Origin: Vibrio algarum
Lineage (GTDB): Bacteria; Pseudomonadota; Gammaproteobacteria; Enterobacterales; Vibrionaceae
Assembly: GCF_028204155.1 (NCBI RefSeq)
Contig: NZ_JAQLOI010000001.1
Location: 2,914,001-2,978,000 of the forward strand
DNA: 64,000 bases
Direction: 5' to 3'
Position numbers and translations under genes: made by a program. This document shows positions 27,206 to 36,879 of the stretch, piece by piece. Positions within the stretch are counted from its first letter, which is position 1, and the number at the start of each line of letters is the position of its first letter. The notes below the pieces were generated by a model. That model worked only from the letters and a program-made list of their open reading frames with translations, made no database searches and had not been told where the DNA came from.

Positions 27206-27236
27206 ACAAAAAAGGCCAGCAATGCCGACCTTTTTA
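27206..27236 (-). terminator. hairpin after nusB
   Basis: On the minus strand AAAAAGGTC and TGGCCTTTTTT pair across a short loop just after the nusB stop. As thiL follows 97 bases after nusB, it may be a partial terminator or attenuator inside the operon. Confidence 0.6.
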
Positions 27237-27248
27237 TCTATACAATTT

Positions 27249-27716
27249 TTACTTTTTACGTACGTGCGGTGCGGCTTTATCTAGCACACCGTTGACAAAT
27301 TTATGACTGTCTTCGGCTGCAAATACTTTCGCCAACTCAATGGCTTCATTGATGACCACTTTATAGGGTACATCTTCGCGTCGAGTCATTTCGTACATAG
27401 CAAGACGTAAAAGCGCTAACTCCATCATATCCAGATCTTGCATTGGACGAGATAGGTAAGGGCGAAGTTTGCTATCTAACTTAATGTGGTCTTGTACAAC
27501 ACCTGACAATAGGTCACGAAAGTAAGCAACGTCTGTTTCTGGCGCAACTAATGCAGGTTCTGCAGCATGATGCTCTTCTTCATCATACTTACCACCAGAT
27601 AAAAATTGTTCTTCAATTGTGGCAACATTATCTTTCGATATTTGCCAAGAATATATTGCTTGTAAAGCAAATTGACGTGCATTACGACGTGCGGCTGGTT
27701 TCACACTTGCCCCCAT
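27249..27716 (-). CDS. nusB: transcription antitermination factor NusB
   Basis: NusB binds boxA RNA with NusE to prevent premature termination of rRNA transcripts. The 155-residue helical protein has RRNARQFALQAIYSW at its N-terminus, and RREDVPYKVVINEAIELAK with FVNGVLD near its end. It has an acidic, histidine-containing insertion (KYDEEEHHAAEPA). The ATG overlaps the ribH stop by one base (TAATG). Confidence 0.94.
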   Translation of the reverse strand: MGASVKPAARRNARQFALQAIYSWQISKDNVATIEEQFLSGGKYDEEEHHAAEPALVAPETDVAYFRDLLSGVVQDHIKLDSKLRPYLSRPMQDLDMMELALLRLAMYEMTRREDVPYKVVINEAIELAKVFAAEDSHKFVNGVLDKAAPHVRKK

Positions 27717-28186
27717 TAGGAATCGATTTCTGAAAGAACGTTGATCATCTCAAGTGCGCTTAGTGCAGCCTCTGCACCTTTATTACCAGCCTTGGTTCCT
27801 GCGCGCTCGATAGCTTGATCGATGGTATCTACGGTTAACACACCGAATGCGACAGGAAGGCTGAACTCTAGAGAAACTTGTGCCAGACCCTTGTTACATT
27901 CACTACAAACATAATCGAAATGGGGTGTACCACCACGAATCACCGTACCCAAAGATACGATAGCATCAAATTTACCCGTTTTAGCTACACGTTGTGCAAC
28001 GAGAGGTAATTCAACAGCACCAGGACAACGGACAACAGTAATGTTATCTTCTGATACTTGCCCGTGACGCTTTAAAGTATCGATAGCACCAGAAAGTAAA
28101 CTTTCATTAATAAAGCTATTAAAACGAGAAATCACAATAGCAATTTTTGCATTTGGAGCTGGGAAACCGCCCTCGATCACTTTCAT
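27716..28186 (-). CDS. ribH: 6,7-dimethyl-8-ribityllumazine synthase
   Basis: RibH forms the lumazine precursor of riboflavin. I start it at 28186 (MKVIEGGFPAP), which has a good ribosome site (AAGGAAGG) and gives 156 residues as in E. coli; the longer reading frame adds 26 atypical residues. Active-site segments ISRFNSFI, GAVELPL and GTVIRGGTPHFDYV are present. Confidence 0.93.
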   Translation of the reverse strand: MKVIEGGFPAPNAKIAIVISRFNSFINESLLSGAIDTLKRHGQVSEDNITVVRCPGAVELPLVAQRVAKTGKFDAIVSLGTVIRGGTPHFDYVCSECNKGLAQVSLEFSLPVAFGVLTVDTIDQAIERAGTKAGNKGAEAALSALEMINVLSEIDS

Positions 28187-28390
28187 AAGCCTTCCTTCAA
28201 CTATATTCATCCAGTGAGAATCGCCGGATTCTAGCACAATTTTGTGAGCAATATCTATACCCAAAATAATTGAAGTTGCTACAAAGCCGTAAACAAATGA
28301 CTCACCATGAACTTAGATAGACCAAGTGTTAAAAATGATTGAGTGCTGTTGGCGTTGCTGCAACTTCCGGTATAGCTGATAAATAGAATA

Positions 28391-29503
28391 TTATTCCGTT
28401 ACGTACTCAACGACTTCCAAACCAAACCCACCTAATGCGTGGTAACGTTTATCGCTAGAAGATAACAGTTTCATTTTATTTACGCCCATGTCAGAAAGGA
28501 TCTGAGACCCAACACCAACACGTCTAGAAGTACCTTGTTTTTTGGCCATTGTAGGCGCTTCGCCTTTATCTTGTTGCTCAAACATTTTTACACGGTGAAT
28601 AAGCAAATCTGCAGACTCTTCATGACCTAAAATGACTAAAATACCCCCTTCTTCTCCGATACGTTTCATTGCCATATCCAACGTCCAACTGCGATCTGCA
28701 TTTCTATTTGAACGAAGTAAATCAGTAAACACATCGTTTAAGTGTACGCGAACCAAACAAGGCTCATCAGCAACGACGTCACCTTTACGAAGAGCATAGT
28801 GAATTTCGTTATCGATCGTGTCACGGTAAGTAACCAAATCAAAGTCACCAAATTCAGTTGGAAGCTTGCACTCAGCAACACGCTCGATGGTCGTTTCTGT
28901 ATTATTACGATATTCAATTAGATCCGCGATGGTGCCCACTTTTATATCGTGTTTTTCTGAAAATACTTCCAAATCCGGACGACGAGCCATACTGCCATCT
29001 TCATTTAGGATTTCGACAATAACAGATGATGGTTCAAGACCAGCTAAACGCGCTAGATCACAGCCAGCTTCCGTATGACCAGCACGAGTAAGTACACCAC
29101 CATCTTGAGCTGTTAAGGGAAAGATATGTCCCGGCTGAACAAGATCGGCCGCTTTTGCATCTTTTGCGACTGCCGCAAGAACAGTGACTGCGCGGTCTGA
29201 TGCTGAAATACCAGTAGTTACGCCTTCAGCCGCTTCAATAGAAACAGTGAAATTTGTCGTATATTGAGCGTTGTTATCTTGAACCATTGGCGCAAGACCA
29301 AGGTTGACGCATCGATCCTTTGTCATGGTTAGACATATAAGGCCACGGCCATGTGTCGCCATAAAGTTGATAGCTTCAGGTGTGATATGCTCAGCTGCCA
29401 TAATAATGTCGCCTTCATTCTCACGATCCTCATCATCCATAAGAATGACCATTTTTCCTAAACGAATATCTTCAATAATTTCTGTTGGCGTACTAATTGG
29501 CAT
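28391..29503 (-). CDS. ribBA: 3,4-dihydroxy-2-butanone-4-phosphate synthase with degenerate GTP cyclohydrolase II domain
   Basis: Residues 1-205 or so are a complete RibB domain (DDEDRENEGDI, HGRGLICLT, GHTEAGCDLARLAG), which makes dihydroxybutanone phosphate from ribulose 5-phosphate. The remaining 165 residues have the length of GTP cyclohydrolase II (RibA), but the three-cysteine zinc motif and the catalytic region are absent: where they should be, the sequence reads RVHLNDVFTDLLRS. The protein therefore fits the hybrid class sometimes called RibBX. Another gene must supply cyclohydrolase II. It lies between ribE and ribH in the riboflavin operon. Confidence 0.9.
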   Translation of the reverse strand: MPISTPTEIIEDIRLGKMVILMDDEDRENEGDIIMAAEHITPEAINFMATHGRGLICLTMTKDRCVNLGLAPMVQDNNAQYTTNFTVSIEAAEGVTTGISASDRAVTVLAAVAKDAKAADLVQPGHIFPLTAQDGGVLTRAGHTEAGCDLARLAGLEPSSVIVEILNEDGSMARRPDLEVFSEKHDIKVGTIADLIEYRNNTETTIERVAECKLPTEFGDFDLVTYRDTIDNEIHYALRKGDVVADEPCLVRVHLNDVFTDLLRSNRNADRSWTLDMAMKRIGEEGGILVILGHEESADLLIHRVKMFEQQDKGEAPTMAKKQGTSRRVGVGSQILSDMGVNKMKLLSSSDKRYHALGGFGLEVVEYVTE

Positions 29504-29541
29504 TGTCGTCGTCCTATCTTTTCTCAGTGCACAAAATAGAT

Positions 29542-30195
29542 TTAAGCAAACCCATTTTGTTGTAAAAAATCCATTGTAATTTTAGATTCAGGTTGCTGTT
29601 CTGAACTTCCCTGAAGTAAGCGTTCCATATATCTTGCTAATACATCTACTTCTAAGTTAACTTTTCTGCCTACTTGAAAATGATCCATTGTCGTCTCTTC
29701 TGAAGTATGAGGGACAATCGTCAATTTAAAGGCATTTTTTCTCAGTTCATTCACCGTCAAGCTAATTCCATCAACGGTAATCGAGCCTTTATATGCAACG
29801 TACTTGGTTATATCTATAGGCATGTCGACCCAAAACTCAATCGCCCTGCCAACCTGATTACGTTCAACAATCGTACCTACACCATCCACATGACCAGATA
29901 CAATATGTCCACCAAAGCGTGTTGTAGGAAGCATCGCTTTTTCCAGGTTTACTTTATCTCCAACTTTATATTGGGTGAAACCTGTCAGATTCAAGGTTTC
30001 CAACGAAAGATCAGCGGTATAACTGTGAGGTCCAAAAGCAACAACCGTTAGACACACACCGTTGGTTGCAATACTGTCACCGAGTTTAACGTCGGACATA
30101 TCCAATTTACCGCTATCAACAGTAATAGATATATCTTCGCCCTTCGCAGTAATAGCCGTCAACTTTCCTACTGCCTCTATAATTCCTGTAAACAT
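29542..30195 (-). CDS. ribE: riboflavin synthase
   Basis: Riboflavin synthase (alpha chain) dismutates lumazine to riboflavin. The 217-residue protein has two homologous lumazine-binding repeats, each near a NGVCLTV or DGISLTV segment, and starts with MFTGIIEAVGKL, the family start. E. coli calls this gene ribC. It lies 6 bases after ribD. Confidence 0.93.
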   Translation of the reverse strand: MFTGIIEAVGKLTAITAKGEDISITVDSGKLDMSDVKLGDSIATNGVCLTVVAFGPHSYTADLSLETLNLTGFTQYKVGDKVNLEKAMLPTTRFGGHIVSGHVDGVGTIVERNQVGRAIEFWVDMPIDITKYVAYKGSITVDGISLTVNELRKNAFKLTIVPHTSEETTMDHFQVGRKVNLEVDVLARYMERLLQGSSEQQPESKITMDFLQQNGFA

Positions 30196-30201
30196 GACTT
30201 T

Positions 30202-31353
30202 TTAACTTTCCTGTTTTACCGTTGCGACAACTCGTATATCAGACCCGACCATACGAATATCTTTAATCTCTAAATCGATAACTTGATCCATACTCTCTAA
30301 ACCTAGCAGATTAACCAGTCCACGCCCGTCAGTTCCCATTAATTTAGGAGCCAAATAGATAATGAGCTCATCGACTAAATTCTGTTTTAAAAAACTCGCC
30401 GCTAAGGTTGCTCCAGCTTCTACCCAAATATGGTTTATCTGCTGTTGTTTATTGAGCTGTTCAAGTACTTCATCAAGGCAAAGCTGTCCCTCTTTATCCA
30501 GAGAGACAGAAATATGAGATTGGGTTGAGCTAGCCTCTATGGCCGAATCCGATATCGTAATTATTTCGCCATCGGATTGAAATAATTTAAGGTTATTTGT
30601 GAGCACTAAATTTTTATCTAGTATCGCTCTTTTAGGTTGTCGAAGGTTGATTTTAGGGTATTGATTCTGGATTGAAGAAGGTAAATCATTCCAGCGCACA
30701 TTTAGTGAGGCATTATCATCAATCACGGTTTTACTTGTGGACAATACAGCGCCTGCTTTGGCTCTGAATGATTGAACATCCTTTCGAGCTTCGGGCGAAG
30801 TTATCCATTGGCTAACCCCGTTTTTAAGTGCTGTTTTACCATCTAAACTCGCAGCGAGTTTCAATTGTACAAACGGCATTCCTGTTTTCATCTGCTTAAT
30901 AAAACCAGGATTAAGCGCTTCAGAGTCACTCTCAAGTAATCCTACCTGAACCTCAATACCCGCTTCTTGCAGTATTTTAATACCCCTTCCGGCTACCTGC
31001 GGGTTTGGATCTTGCATTGCACAGATAACTTTTCCGACCTTTGCCTTCACCAGTGCTTCTGCGCAGGGTGGAGTACGTCCAAAATGAGAACACGGTTCTA
31101 AAGTCACGTAAGCCGTTGCACCTTGCGCTTTTTCTTGAGCCTCTCTTAAGGCAAATACTTCAGCGTGAGGCTCACCAGCTCGGTAATGAAAACCTTCACC
31201 AACTACTTTTGCATCACGTACAATGACACACCCAACATTAGGATTAGGCGCCGTTGTATATAAACCTTTTTTAGCTAGTTCGATGGCCCGCGCCATCATT
31301 TGATAATCAAATGCAGTAAAAGATGGCTTCATACTAAACTCTTGCTTAGACAT
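30202..31353 (-). CDS. ribD: bifunctional pyrimidine deaminase/reductase RibD
   Basis: RibD performs the deamination and side-chain reduction steps of riboflavin synthesis. The N-terminal deaminase has the zinc motifs PHAEVFAL and LEPCSHFGRTPPC. The C-terminal reductase starts with FVQLKLAASLDGKTA. The 383-residue length is typical. The ATG overlaps the nrdR stop (TAATG). An alternative start 7 codons in (MKPSFTAFDY) is possible. Confidence 0.94.
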   Translation of the reverse strand: MSKQEFSMKPSFTAFDYQMMARAIELAKKGLYTTAPNPNVGCVIVRDAKVVGEGFHYRAGEPHAEVFALREAQEKAQGATAYVTLEPCSHFGRTPPCAEALVKAKVGKVICAMQDPNPQVAGRGIKILQEAGIEVQVGLLESDSEALNPGFIKQMKTGMPFVQLKLAASLDGKTALKNGVSQWITSPEARKDVQSFRAKAGAVLSTSKTVIDDNASLNVRWNDLPSSIQNQYPKINLRQPKRAILDKNLVLTNNLKLFQSDGEIITISDSAIEASSTQSHISVSLDKEGQLCLDEVLEQLNKQQQINHIWVEAGATLAASFLKQNLVDELIIYLAPKLMGTDGRGLVNLLGLESMDQVIDLEIKDIRMVGSDIRVVATVKQES

Positions 31354-31802
31354 TAGTCTTCTAGCTTGGCAATTTCTTCACCAAACTCTCTAATATCTTC
31401 AAAACTTCTATATACCGAAGCAAAACGAATGTAAGCCACTTTATCTAACTCTCTAAGCTGATCCATCACCAAGTTACCAATCATTTTACTTGGCACTTCA
31501 CGCTCACCTGTGGCTCGAAGTTTCGATTTTATATTACTGATTGCAAGCTCTATAGAGTCAGCACTAACCGGGCGTTTCTCTAAAGCTCGTTGGATGCCGC
31601 CAACCATTTTGTCCTCATTGTATGGTTCGCGATTACCATTTGATTTTATTACCTTTGGCATCACTAATTCAGCACTCTCAAACGTGGTAAATCGTTCTTT
31701 ACAGGCTAAACACTGACGACGGCGACGAACCTGATGACCGTCGGCCACCAACCTAGAGTCGATCACTTTTGTGTCATTCTCAGAACAAAACGGGCAATGC
31801 AT
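31353..31802 (-). CDS. nrdR: transcriptional repressor NrdR
   Basis: NrdR represses ribonucleotide reductase genes, sensing ATP/dATP through its ATP-cone. The 149 residues contain the zinc ribbon CPFC...CLACK and the ATP-cone segment PKVIKSNGNREPYNEDK. It is the first gene of the minus-strand operon running to pgpA. Confidence 0.95.
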   Translation of the reverse strand: MHCPFCSENDTKVIDSRLVADGHQVRRRRQCLACKERFTTFESAELVMPKVIKSNGNREPYNEDKMVGGIQRALEKRPVSADSIELAISNIKSKLRATGEREVPSKMIGNLVMDQLRELDKVAYIRFASVYRSFEDIREFGEEIAKLED

Positions 31803-31876
31803 ACTACCTCCAGATTTAGTTAAACTATTAATTAGTCCACTAGTTTAACGGAATTAAAAAATAGTGGCGAGTGAAA

Positions 31877-31909
31877 CAAAAGGAGGCTCTGTGATAGAGC
31901 CCCCTTTTA
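31877..31909 (-). terminator. proBA terminator
   Basis: On the minus strand AAAAGGGGGCTCT and AGAGCCTCCTTTT (one mismatch) pair around a 5-base loop, 55 bases after the proA stop. Confidence 0.8.
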
Positions 31910-31963
31910 CACATGTACTGTTCTAAAGGTGTTTACACTCTTAGAACACAAAATAAAGGCTCA

Positions 31964-33214
31964 CTACGGACGAGCCAAATAATTCGCTTTACCGACCCAT
32001 TTATAGCTGGTCAGTTCTTCTAGTCCCATCGGTCCCCTAGCGTGTAACTTTTGAGTCGATACTGCCACCTCAGCTCCAAGCCCAAATTGTGCACCATCAG
32101 TAAATCGAGTTGACGCATTTACATATACCGCAGCAGAGCCAACCGAGTTAATAAATAACTCGGCACTTTCAATACTATTCGTCATGATCGCATCAGAGTG
32201 ACTCGCATTATGAATACGCATGTGTTCAACTGCTTCACGAACATCATCAACCACTTTGACACCTAGCGTGAAGGCTAACCACTCGGTATCAAAATCACCT
32301 TCTTGAACGTCTCTCAAATCCTTAGCATTGGATAAATGACATTTTGCTTTTTCCTCGGCTACAAGAGCAACCTTGCCATTAAGTTTATTGGCAAGCATTG
32401 GTAAAAAGTCTTTTGCCACTTTTTCGTGGACCAATAAGGTATCTAAAGAATTACACGCAGAAGGCCTTTGTACTTTGGCATTTTCAACCACTAACAGAGA
32501 TTTTTCTAAATCCGCACTCTCATCAACAAAGATATGACTAATACCAAAGCCTCCAATAATTACTGGTATTGTGCTGTTCTCTTTACACATTTTGTGCAAT
32601 CCAGCACCACCTCTTGGAATAATCATATCCACATAATCATCAAGCTTTAGCAGCTGAGAAACCAATTCACGATCTGGCTTTTCAATATATTGAACGGATG
32701 CTGCCGGTAATTCGGCCTTCTCTAGTGCTAACTGGATAACTTTAACCAGCTCCATGTTTGAATAGAAAGTCTCTTTACCACCACGTAGGATGCTGGCATT
32801 ACCTGTTTTAAGACACAGGGCCGCTATATCAATCGTTACATTTGGACGCGCTTCATAAATAACCCCAACTACTCCGAGCGGTACACGACGGCGTGACAGA
32901 GACATACCATTCTCTAATACCTTACTATCGATCTCACTACCCACAGGATCATTTAAACCAATTACGTTTCTGACGTCATTCGCTATGCCCTTTAATCGCA
33001 TTTCATTGAGCAAAAGACGATCGAGTAACGCTTCTGTCAATCCAGCCTCACGACCTTTGTCGATATCTTTCGCATTTGCAGCAAGAATAGTGTCAGAATT
33101 TGCTTCTAGCTCATCAGCAATAATGGCGAGCGCTCTGTTTTTTTGCGCTGTAGGGGCAGTCGCAAGATGAAAAGCAGCGTCTTTGGCTGCTTGTCCCATT
33201 TTAATTAGTTCCAC
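31964..33214 (-). CDS. proA: glutamate-5-semialdehyde dehydrogenase (gamma-glutamyl phosphate reductase)
   Basis: ProA reduces gamma-glutamyl phosphate in proline synthesis. The 416-residue protein has the aldehyde dehydrogenase fold with the catalytic cysteine in QRPSACNSLDTLLVH and the dinucleotide-binding VPLGVVGVIYEARPNVT segment. It starts with GTG, preceded by AGGAAG, 58 bases after proB. Confidence 0.94.
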   Translation of the reverse strand: MELIKMGQAAKDAAFHLATAPTAQKNRALAIIADELEANSDTILAANAKDIDKGREAGLTEALLDRLLLNEMRLKGIANDVRNVIGLNDPVGSEIDSKVLENGMSLSRRRVPLGVVGVIYEARPNVTIDIAALCLKTGNASILRGGKETFYSNMELVKVIQLALEKAELPAASVQYIEKPDRELVSQLLKLDDYVDMIIPRGGAGLHKMCKENSTIPVIIGGFGISHIFVDESADLEKSLLVVENAKVQRPSACNSLDTLLVHEKVAKDFLPMLANKLNGKVALVAEEKAKCHLSNAKDLRDVQEGDFDTEWLAFTLGVKVVDDVREAVEHMRIHNASHSDAIMTNSIESAELFINSVGSAAVYVNASTRFTDGAQFGLGAEVAVSTQKLHARGPMGLEELTSYKWVGKANYLARP

Positions 33215-33272
33215 GTCTCTTCCTTATTTCTAAACTCTAAATACCCTGTACTGGGGATAAAAAATTGGCGAA

Positions 33273-34409
33273 TTACTCTTTTATAACGACAAGATCGTCA
33301 CGATGAATCACTTCTGATCCATACTCATAGCCTAAAATCGCATTGATATCTTTGCTATGTTTGCCAATTATTTTGATCAAATCTTTATTGGAATAACTAA
33401 CAATACCTTTTGCCACAAGCTGGCCCGTACTGTTCTTAACCCTTGCAACTTCGCCACGAGCAAACTGCCCGGTAACCTTAATTATTCCTTTACCTAACAG
33501 GCTACTGCCTCTTTCAACTACCGCTTTCACTGCTCCATCATCAATAACAATGTCACCGGATGCGGTTGGGCCAGCAAGAATCCAACGCTTTCGATTCTCT
33601 AACGCTTCTGGCAAGGCAACAAATTTAGTACCATGCGGCTCATTGCTGATAGACGTTGCTACGACGTTATCCGCACTACCTGCTGCAATAATAACTTCAA
33701 TACCCGCTCTTCTGGCAATATCTGCAGCCTGTAACTTAGTGGCCATTCCACCTGTTCCGAGTGTTGTTCCACTACCACCTGCTATTTTGCGCAGCGTTTC
33801 ATCTATAGTGGTTACTTCCCGTATTAATTTAGCATCGGGATTTTTCCTTGGATCTGCAGTAAATAAACCGGGTTGATCGGTTAGCAGTAATAACTTATCT
33901 GCACCACACAAAATCCCTACAAGCGCCGAAAGATTATCATTATCGCCGACTTTTATTTCAGAGGTCGCGACAGCATCATTTTCATTCACAATGGGGATAA
34001 TATCATGGTCAATGAGTGCATTAATTGTGTCACGGGCATTAAGGAAGCGCTCACGGTCATCGAGATCAGCTCGAGTAAGCAACATCTGTCCGATTTTTAA
34101 GCCATAAATAGCAAACAACGACTCCCAAACCTGAATCAATTGGCTTTGACCTACCGCCGCAAGCATCTGCTTACTCGCCATTGAGTTGGGAAGTGCGGGG
34201 TAACCTAAATGCTCACGACCTGCAGCAATGGCTCCCGAAGAAACCATTACAACTGAATGCCCTTGCTGTTTAAGTTGAGCACATTGGCGAACCAGCTCAA
34301 CCATATGAGCTTTATCTAATTCCAAGGTACCACCAGTGAGTACACTGGTCCCAAGCTTTACTACCACCGTTTTAGGTTGTAATGCTTTTCCGCTCTGTTG
34401 AATTGTCAT
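33273..34409 (-). CDS. proB: glutamate 5-kinase
   Basis: ProB phosphorylates glutamate, the feedback-controlled first step of proline synthesis. The 378 residues comprise the amino-acid kinase domain (VVKLGTSVLTGG, VSSGAIAAG, NENDAVATSEIKVGDND) and a C-terminal PUA domain from about residue 285. I start at 34409 (MTIQQSG), with AAGG close upstream, rather than 45 bases earlier. Confidence 0.93.
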   Translation of the reverse strand: MTIQQSGKALQPKTVVVKLGTSVLTGGTLELDKAHMVELVRQCAQLKQQGHSVVMVSSGAIAAGREHLGYPALPNSMASKQMLAAVGQSQLIQVWESLFAIYGLKIGQMLLTRADLDDRERFLNARDTINALIDHDIIPIVNENDAVATSEIKVGDNDNLSALVGILCGADKLLLLTDQPGLFTADPRKNPDAKLIREVTTIDETLRKIAGGSGTTLGTGGMATKLQAADIARRAGIEVIIAAGSADNVVATSISNEPHGTKFVALPEALENRKRWILAGPTASGDIVIDDGAVKAVVERGSSLLGKGIIKVTGQFARGEVARVKNSTGQLVAKGIVSYSNKDLIKIIGKHSKDINAILGYEYGSEVIHRDDLVVIKE

Positions 34410-34476
34410 TTGCCTTACTACATAAATTTTGAATTCGAAAAGATGTTTTAACAATCCATCCTAAATAGCACAAGCA

Positions 34477-34504
34477 GAAAAGGCGCATAAATGCGCCTTT
34501 TTGA
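34477..34504 (-). terminator. crl terminator
   Basis: AAAGGCGCAT and ATGCGCCTTT pair across 2 bases and are followed on the minus strand by TTTTC. It ends crl before proB. Confidence 0.75.
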
Positions 34505-34548
34505 TAATATTTACTTTGAAAATGCTTTTTTATCTCAAAAAAGGCAAA

Positions 34549-34953
34549 TCAGACGAATTCTTCAGACTCGTCATGGAGGGTAAACTCTAGTGCAAAACGC
34601 TCTTCGAGCACTTTACTCAGTTTCTTCAAAAACTCTTCTTGAGTTCTGGCGACTTCTACCTTGAATTTCTTTGGTACGCTCACCGTTTGCCAATTACCTT
34701 CTGTGTCATATTTTCCGACTTGAAACTTAGCGACAAAACCATTTACAACTTCCTCTTCTCTAGAAGAGTCTAGTTCCATCCACCATCCCCAAAACTCACG
34801 TAATTCCGGGGATTTTTTGTCATCAACACAGACAGAAAGACAATCGAATAAATACTTGCCATCTTGTGACTCAGACTCTCTAAGATAAGGCCCTATTGCT
34901 CGTAATGCCGTTATCAATCGGAAATGAGTTGGGCTAACCACCTTGTTCGCCAT
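34549..34953 (-). CDS. crl: sigma factor-binding protein Crl
   Basis: Crl helps RpoS bind core RNA polymerase. The 134 residues (E. coli 133) have the family features PTHFRLITALRAIGPYLRE and FWGWWMELD. I start at MANKVV (34953) with GGAG a few bases upstream; four more in-frame codons precede it. Located between frsA and proB, a neighbourhood also found in E. coli. Confidence 0.92.
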   Translation of the reverse strand: MANKVVSPTHFRLITALRAIGPYLRESESQDGKYLFDCLSVCVDDKKSPELREFWGWWMELDSSREEEVVNGFVAKFQVGKYDTEGNWQTVSVPKKFKVEVARTQEEFLKKLSKVLEERFALEFTLHDESEEFV

Positions 34954-35048
34954 ACGATACTCCATATCGATATAATTATTGTTTTGATTTTCTTATGCCA
35001 AATGTTGCGCAACACTTCTATGCTATACATAAAACAATGAAACTGCTA

Positions 35049-36287
35049 TCAAATTAACTCATCTTCGAGCCATTTGATCGCTAAATCGAGCGCTTGCTCA
35101 TACCCAACGGACAATGACTTCGATGAAATTTTCTTAGATTTTCCATAATGACTGAAAAGTGCGGCAAGTCTATTATCGGAATACGGCGACACTGGGTCAC
35201 CTTCCAAAGATAATGCTAAGACCGGTACTTTTGTACGCTTACTGGTTAAAAAGCCTTGGACTTTAAGTGACCACGCCATCATTTGCCCCGACAAACTATG
35301 TACATCGACAGCATTTTTTCCTAAGCGTGACGCAAGCACATCTAAATACATCTTAGGCATGTTCTTCACTTTGTCAGGTGAAGAAAAAATATCGTGGAGT
35401 GGTGCCCCCATTACAACGCATGCTTTAACCTTATCGGGCTCTATAAATGCCAACCTCAACATTGCATTTCCACCAAAACGATAACCCAATAAACCAACAT
35501 TATGGTGATCTACCCAAGGTAAGTTAGGAAGTTCATTCAAAACAGCACGATGTAATTTGCAAGAATCTTCAGTTAACTGCCAATGGTTACTTGTACCAAT
35601 AGCTGGCATATCAATTGTCAGCATCCCTATTCCCATGGGAGCTAGGTAGTCTTTAAATACACGCCAAAGGTCGGTTTTTAAACTATCCAGACCGGAGCTA
35701 ACCATCACCACAGGTTGAGGTTTATCTGTATTAGGGAGGTGCAGGTTTGCCTGTATTTTTTTCCTGAAAAGGCACTTCAAACTGGCGAGTGACGTATTGA
35801 CTCGTCTTCATTGCTTCATCATGCGCCGAATTTGCTAACACTTGAGCTTGAATCGCTAAGCTATCTCCTTTGAGATGAGGATAACCGGCAATACTGTAGC
35901 AAAGGCTAGCATAGAAAAACTCATCCGACGCTTGCTCTCCTTCTAACGTAGCAGCAAGTTTCTGATGGCGCATTCCAAGCTGTGTCCATTCATAAGCCCA
36001 GTTACCCGAACGAAAACCAATCACGGTATCTAACCATTGATCTTCTGTTCTTGAGTGCTTAGAAGATGCGATCTTGGCCAACACTTCCTCTTGCTCGATG
36101 GGATCTATCCCCTGCCATATCCATTGATAGCGGCGAATATTACGATACCACGCGTAATTGTCTTGTTTTTCTTCTCTTCGAGAAACTTAACACTACTCGG
36201 CATATAATTAATCAAGCTAGAGGTTTCTTTCGCTTGTTTGTGTTTTTTGAAAAGCGTTTCGGATAAGTTTTGATTACTGTCAGACAT
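35049..36287 (-). CDS. frsA: esterase FrsA, two frameshifts
   Basis: FrsA (YafA) is an alpha/beta-hydrolase linked to the fermentation/respiration balance. Three frames together give it. The first holds MSDSNQNLSETLFKKHKQ to EEKK, broken at the T5 run 36166-36170 (one base missing). The second holds YAWYRNIRRYQWIWQGIDP to FEVPFQEK, broken at the T7 run 35756-35762, where two bases appear missing. The third holds IQANLHLPN, GYRFGGNAMLRLAF and SLEGDPVSPYSDN to the end. Repaired length 413; E. coli 414. The two-base gap in the longest run is what homopolymer undercalling would produce. Confidence 0.88.
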
Positions 36288-36326
36288 GGTCACTACTGTG
36301 TTAGGCCGCAATTATTTACATCATAT

Positions 36327-36356
36327 AAAAAAAATGCTCCTAATCAGGAGCATTTT
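36327..36356 (-). terminator. gpt terminator
   Basis: AAATGCTCCT and AGGAGCATTT pair around AATC, followed by a long T-run on the minus strand, between gpt and frsA. Confidence 0.85.
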
Positions 36357-36377
36357 CAAATTTGTCTCAATTAATGG

Positions 36378-36836
36378 CTATTTTTTATTAATTGGGTCTA
36401 CGTAAGCGATTTCCATATCCCAAGGTTGCTCAATCCAAGTGTCTTGCGCAATATCGACAATATATTCATCCACTAGATGAGCACCGGCAGGTTTAGCGCT
36501 TACCGTAACGAATTTTGCTTTAGGGTACATTTCACGAATCTTACGCGCAGTATCACCACTATCAACAAGGTCATCAACGATGAGGAAGCCTTCACCATCG
36601 CCTTCTGGTGCTTTAACAACGGTCATATCACGTTGATGATCATGATCGTAGCTAGAGATACAGATAGTATCCACGTAGCGAATACCAAGTTCACGGGCCA
36701 AGATCGCCGCAGGAACCAAACCACCACGGCTCACACCGAGAATGCCTTTCCACTGTTCAGCAGGCATCTGCTTCTCAGCCAGTTGACGACAATACATCTG
36801 CATATTGTCCCAAGTAATGATGAATTTGTTACTCAT
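36378..36836 (-). CDS. gpt: xanthine-guanine phosphoribosyltransferase
   Basis: Gpt salvages xanthine and guanine to the nucleotides. The 152-residue protein has the PRPP-binding motif FLIVDDLVDSGDTA and LGVSRGGLVPA near the N-terminus, as in E. coli Gpt. It lies just downstream of a purine permease, so uptake and salvage are probably co-expressed. Confidence 0.94.
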   Translation of the reverse strand: MSNKFIITWDNMQMYCRQLAEKQMPAEQWKGILGVSRGGLVPAAILARELGIRYVDTICISSYDHDHQRDMTVVKAPEGDGEGFLIVDDLVDSGDTARKIREMYPKAKFVTVSAKPAGAHLVDEYIVDIAQDTWIEQPWDMEIAYVDPINKK

Positions 36837-36879
36837 ATTATTATTAACCTGTTTGATCTTTTAACGCTTATTTTTATGA

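Noticed and set aside
28265..31900. FMN riboswitch for the riboflavin operon
   Set aside because: I looked for the conserved RFN core before nrdR, ribD, ribE and ribBA and did not find it.
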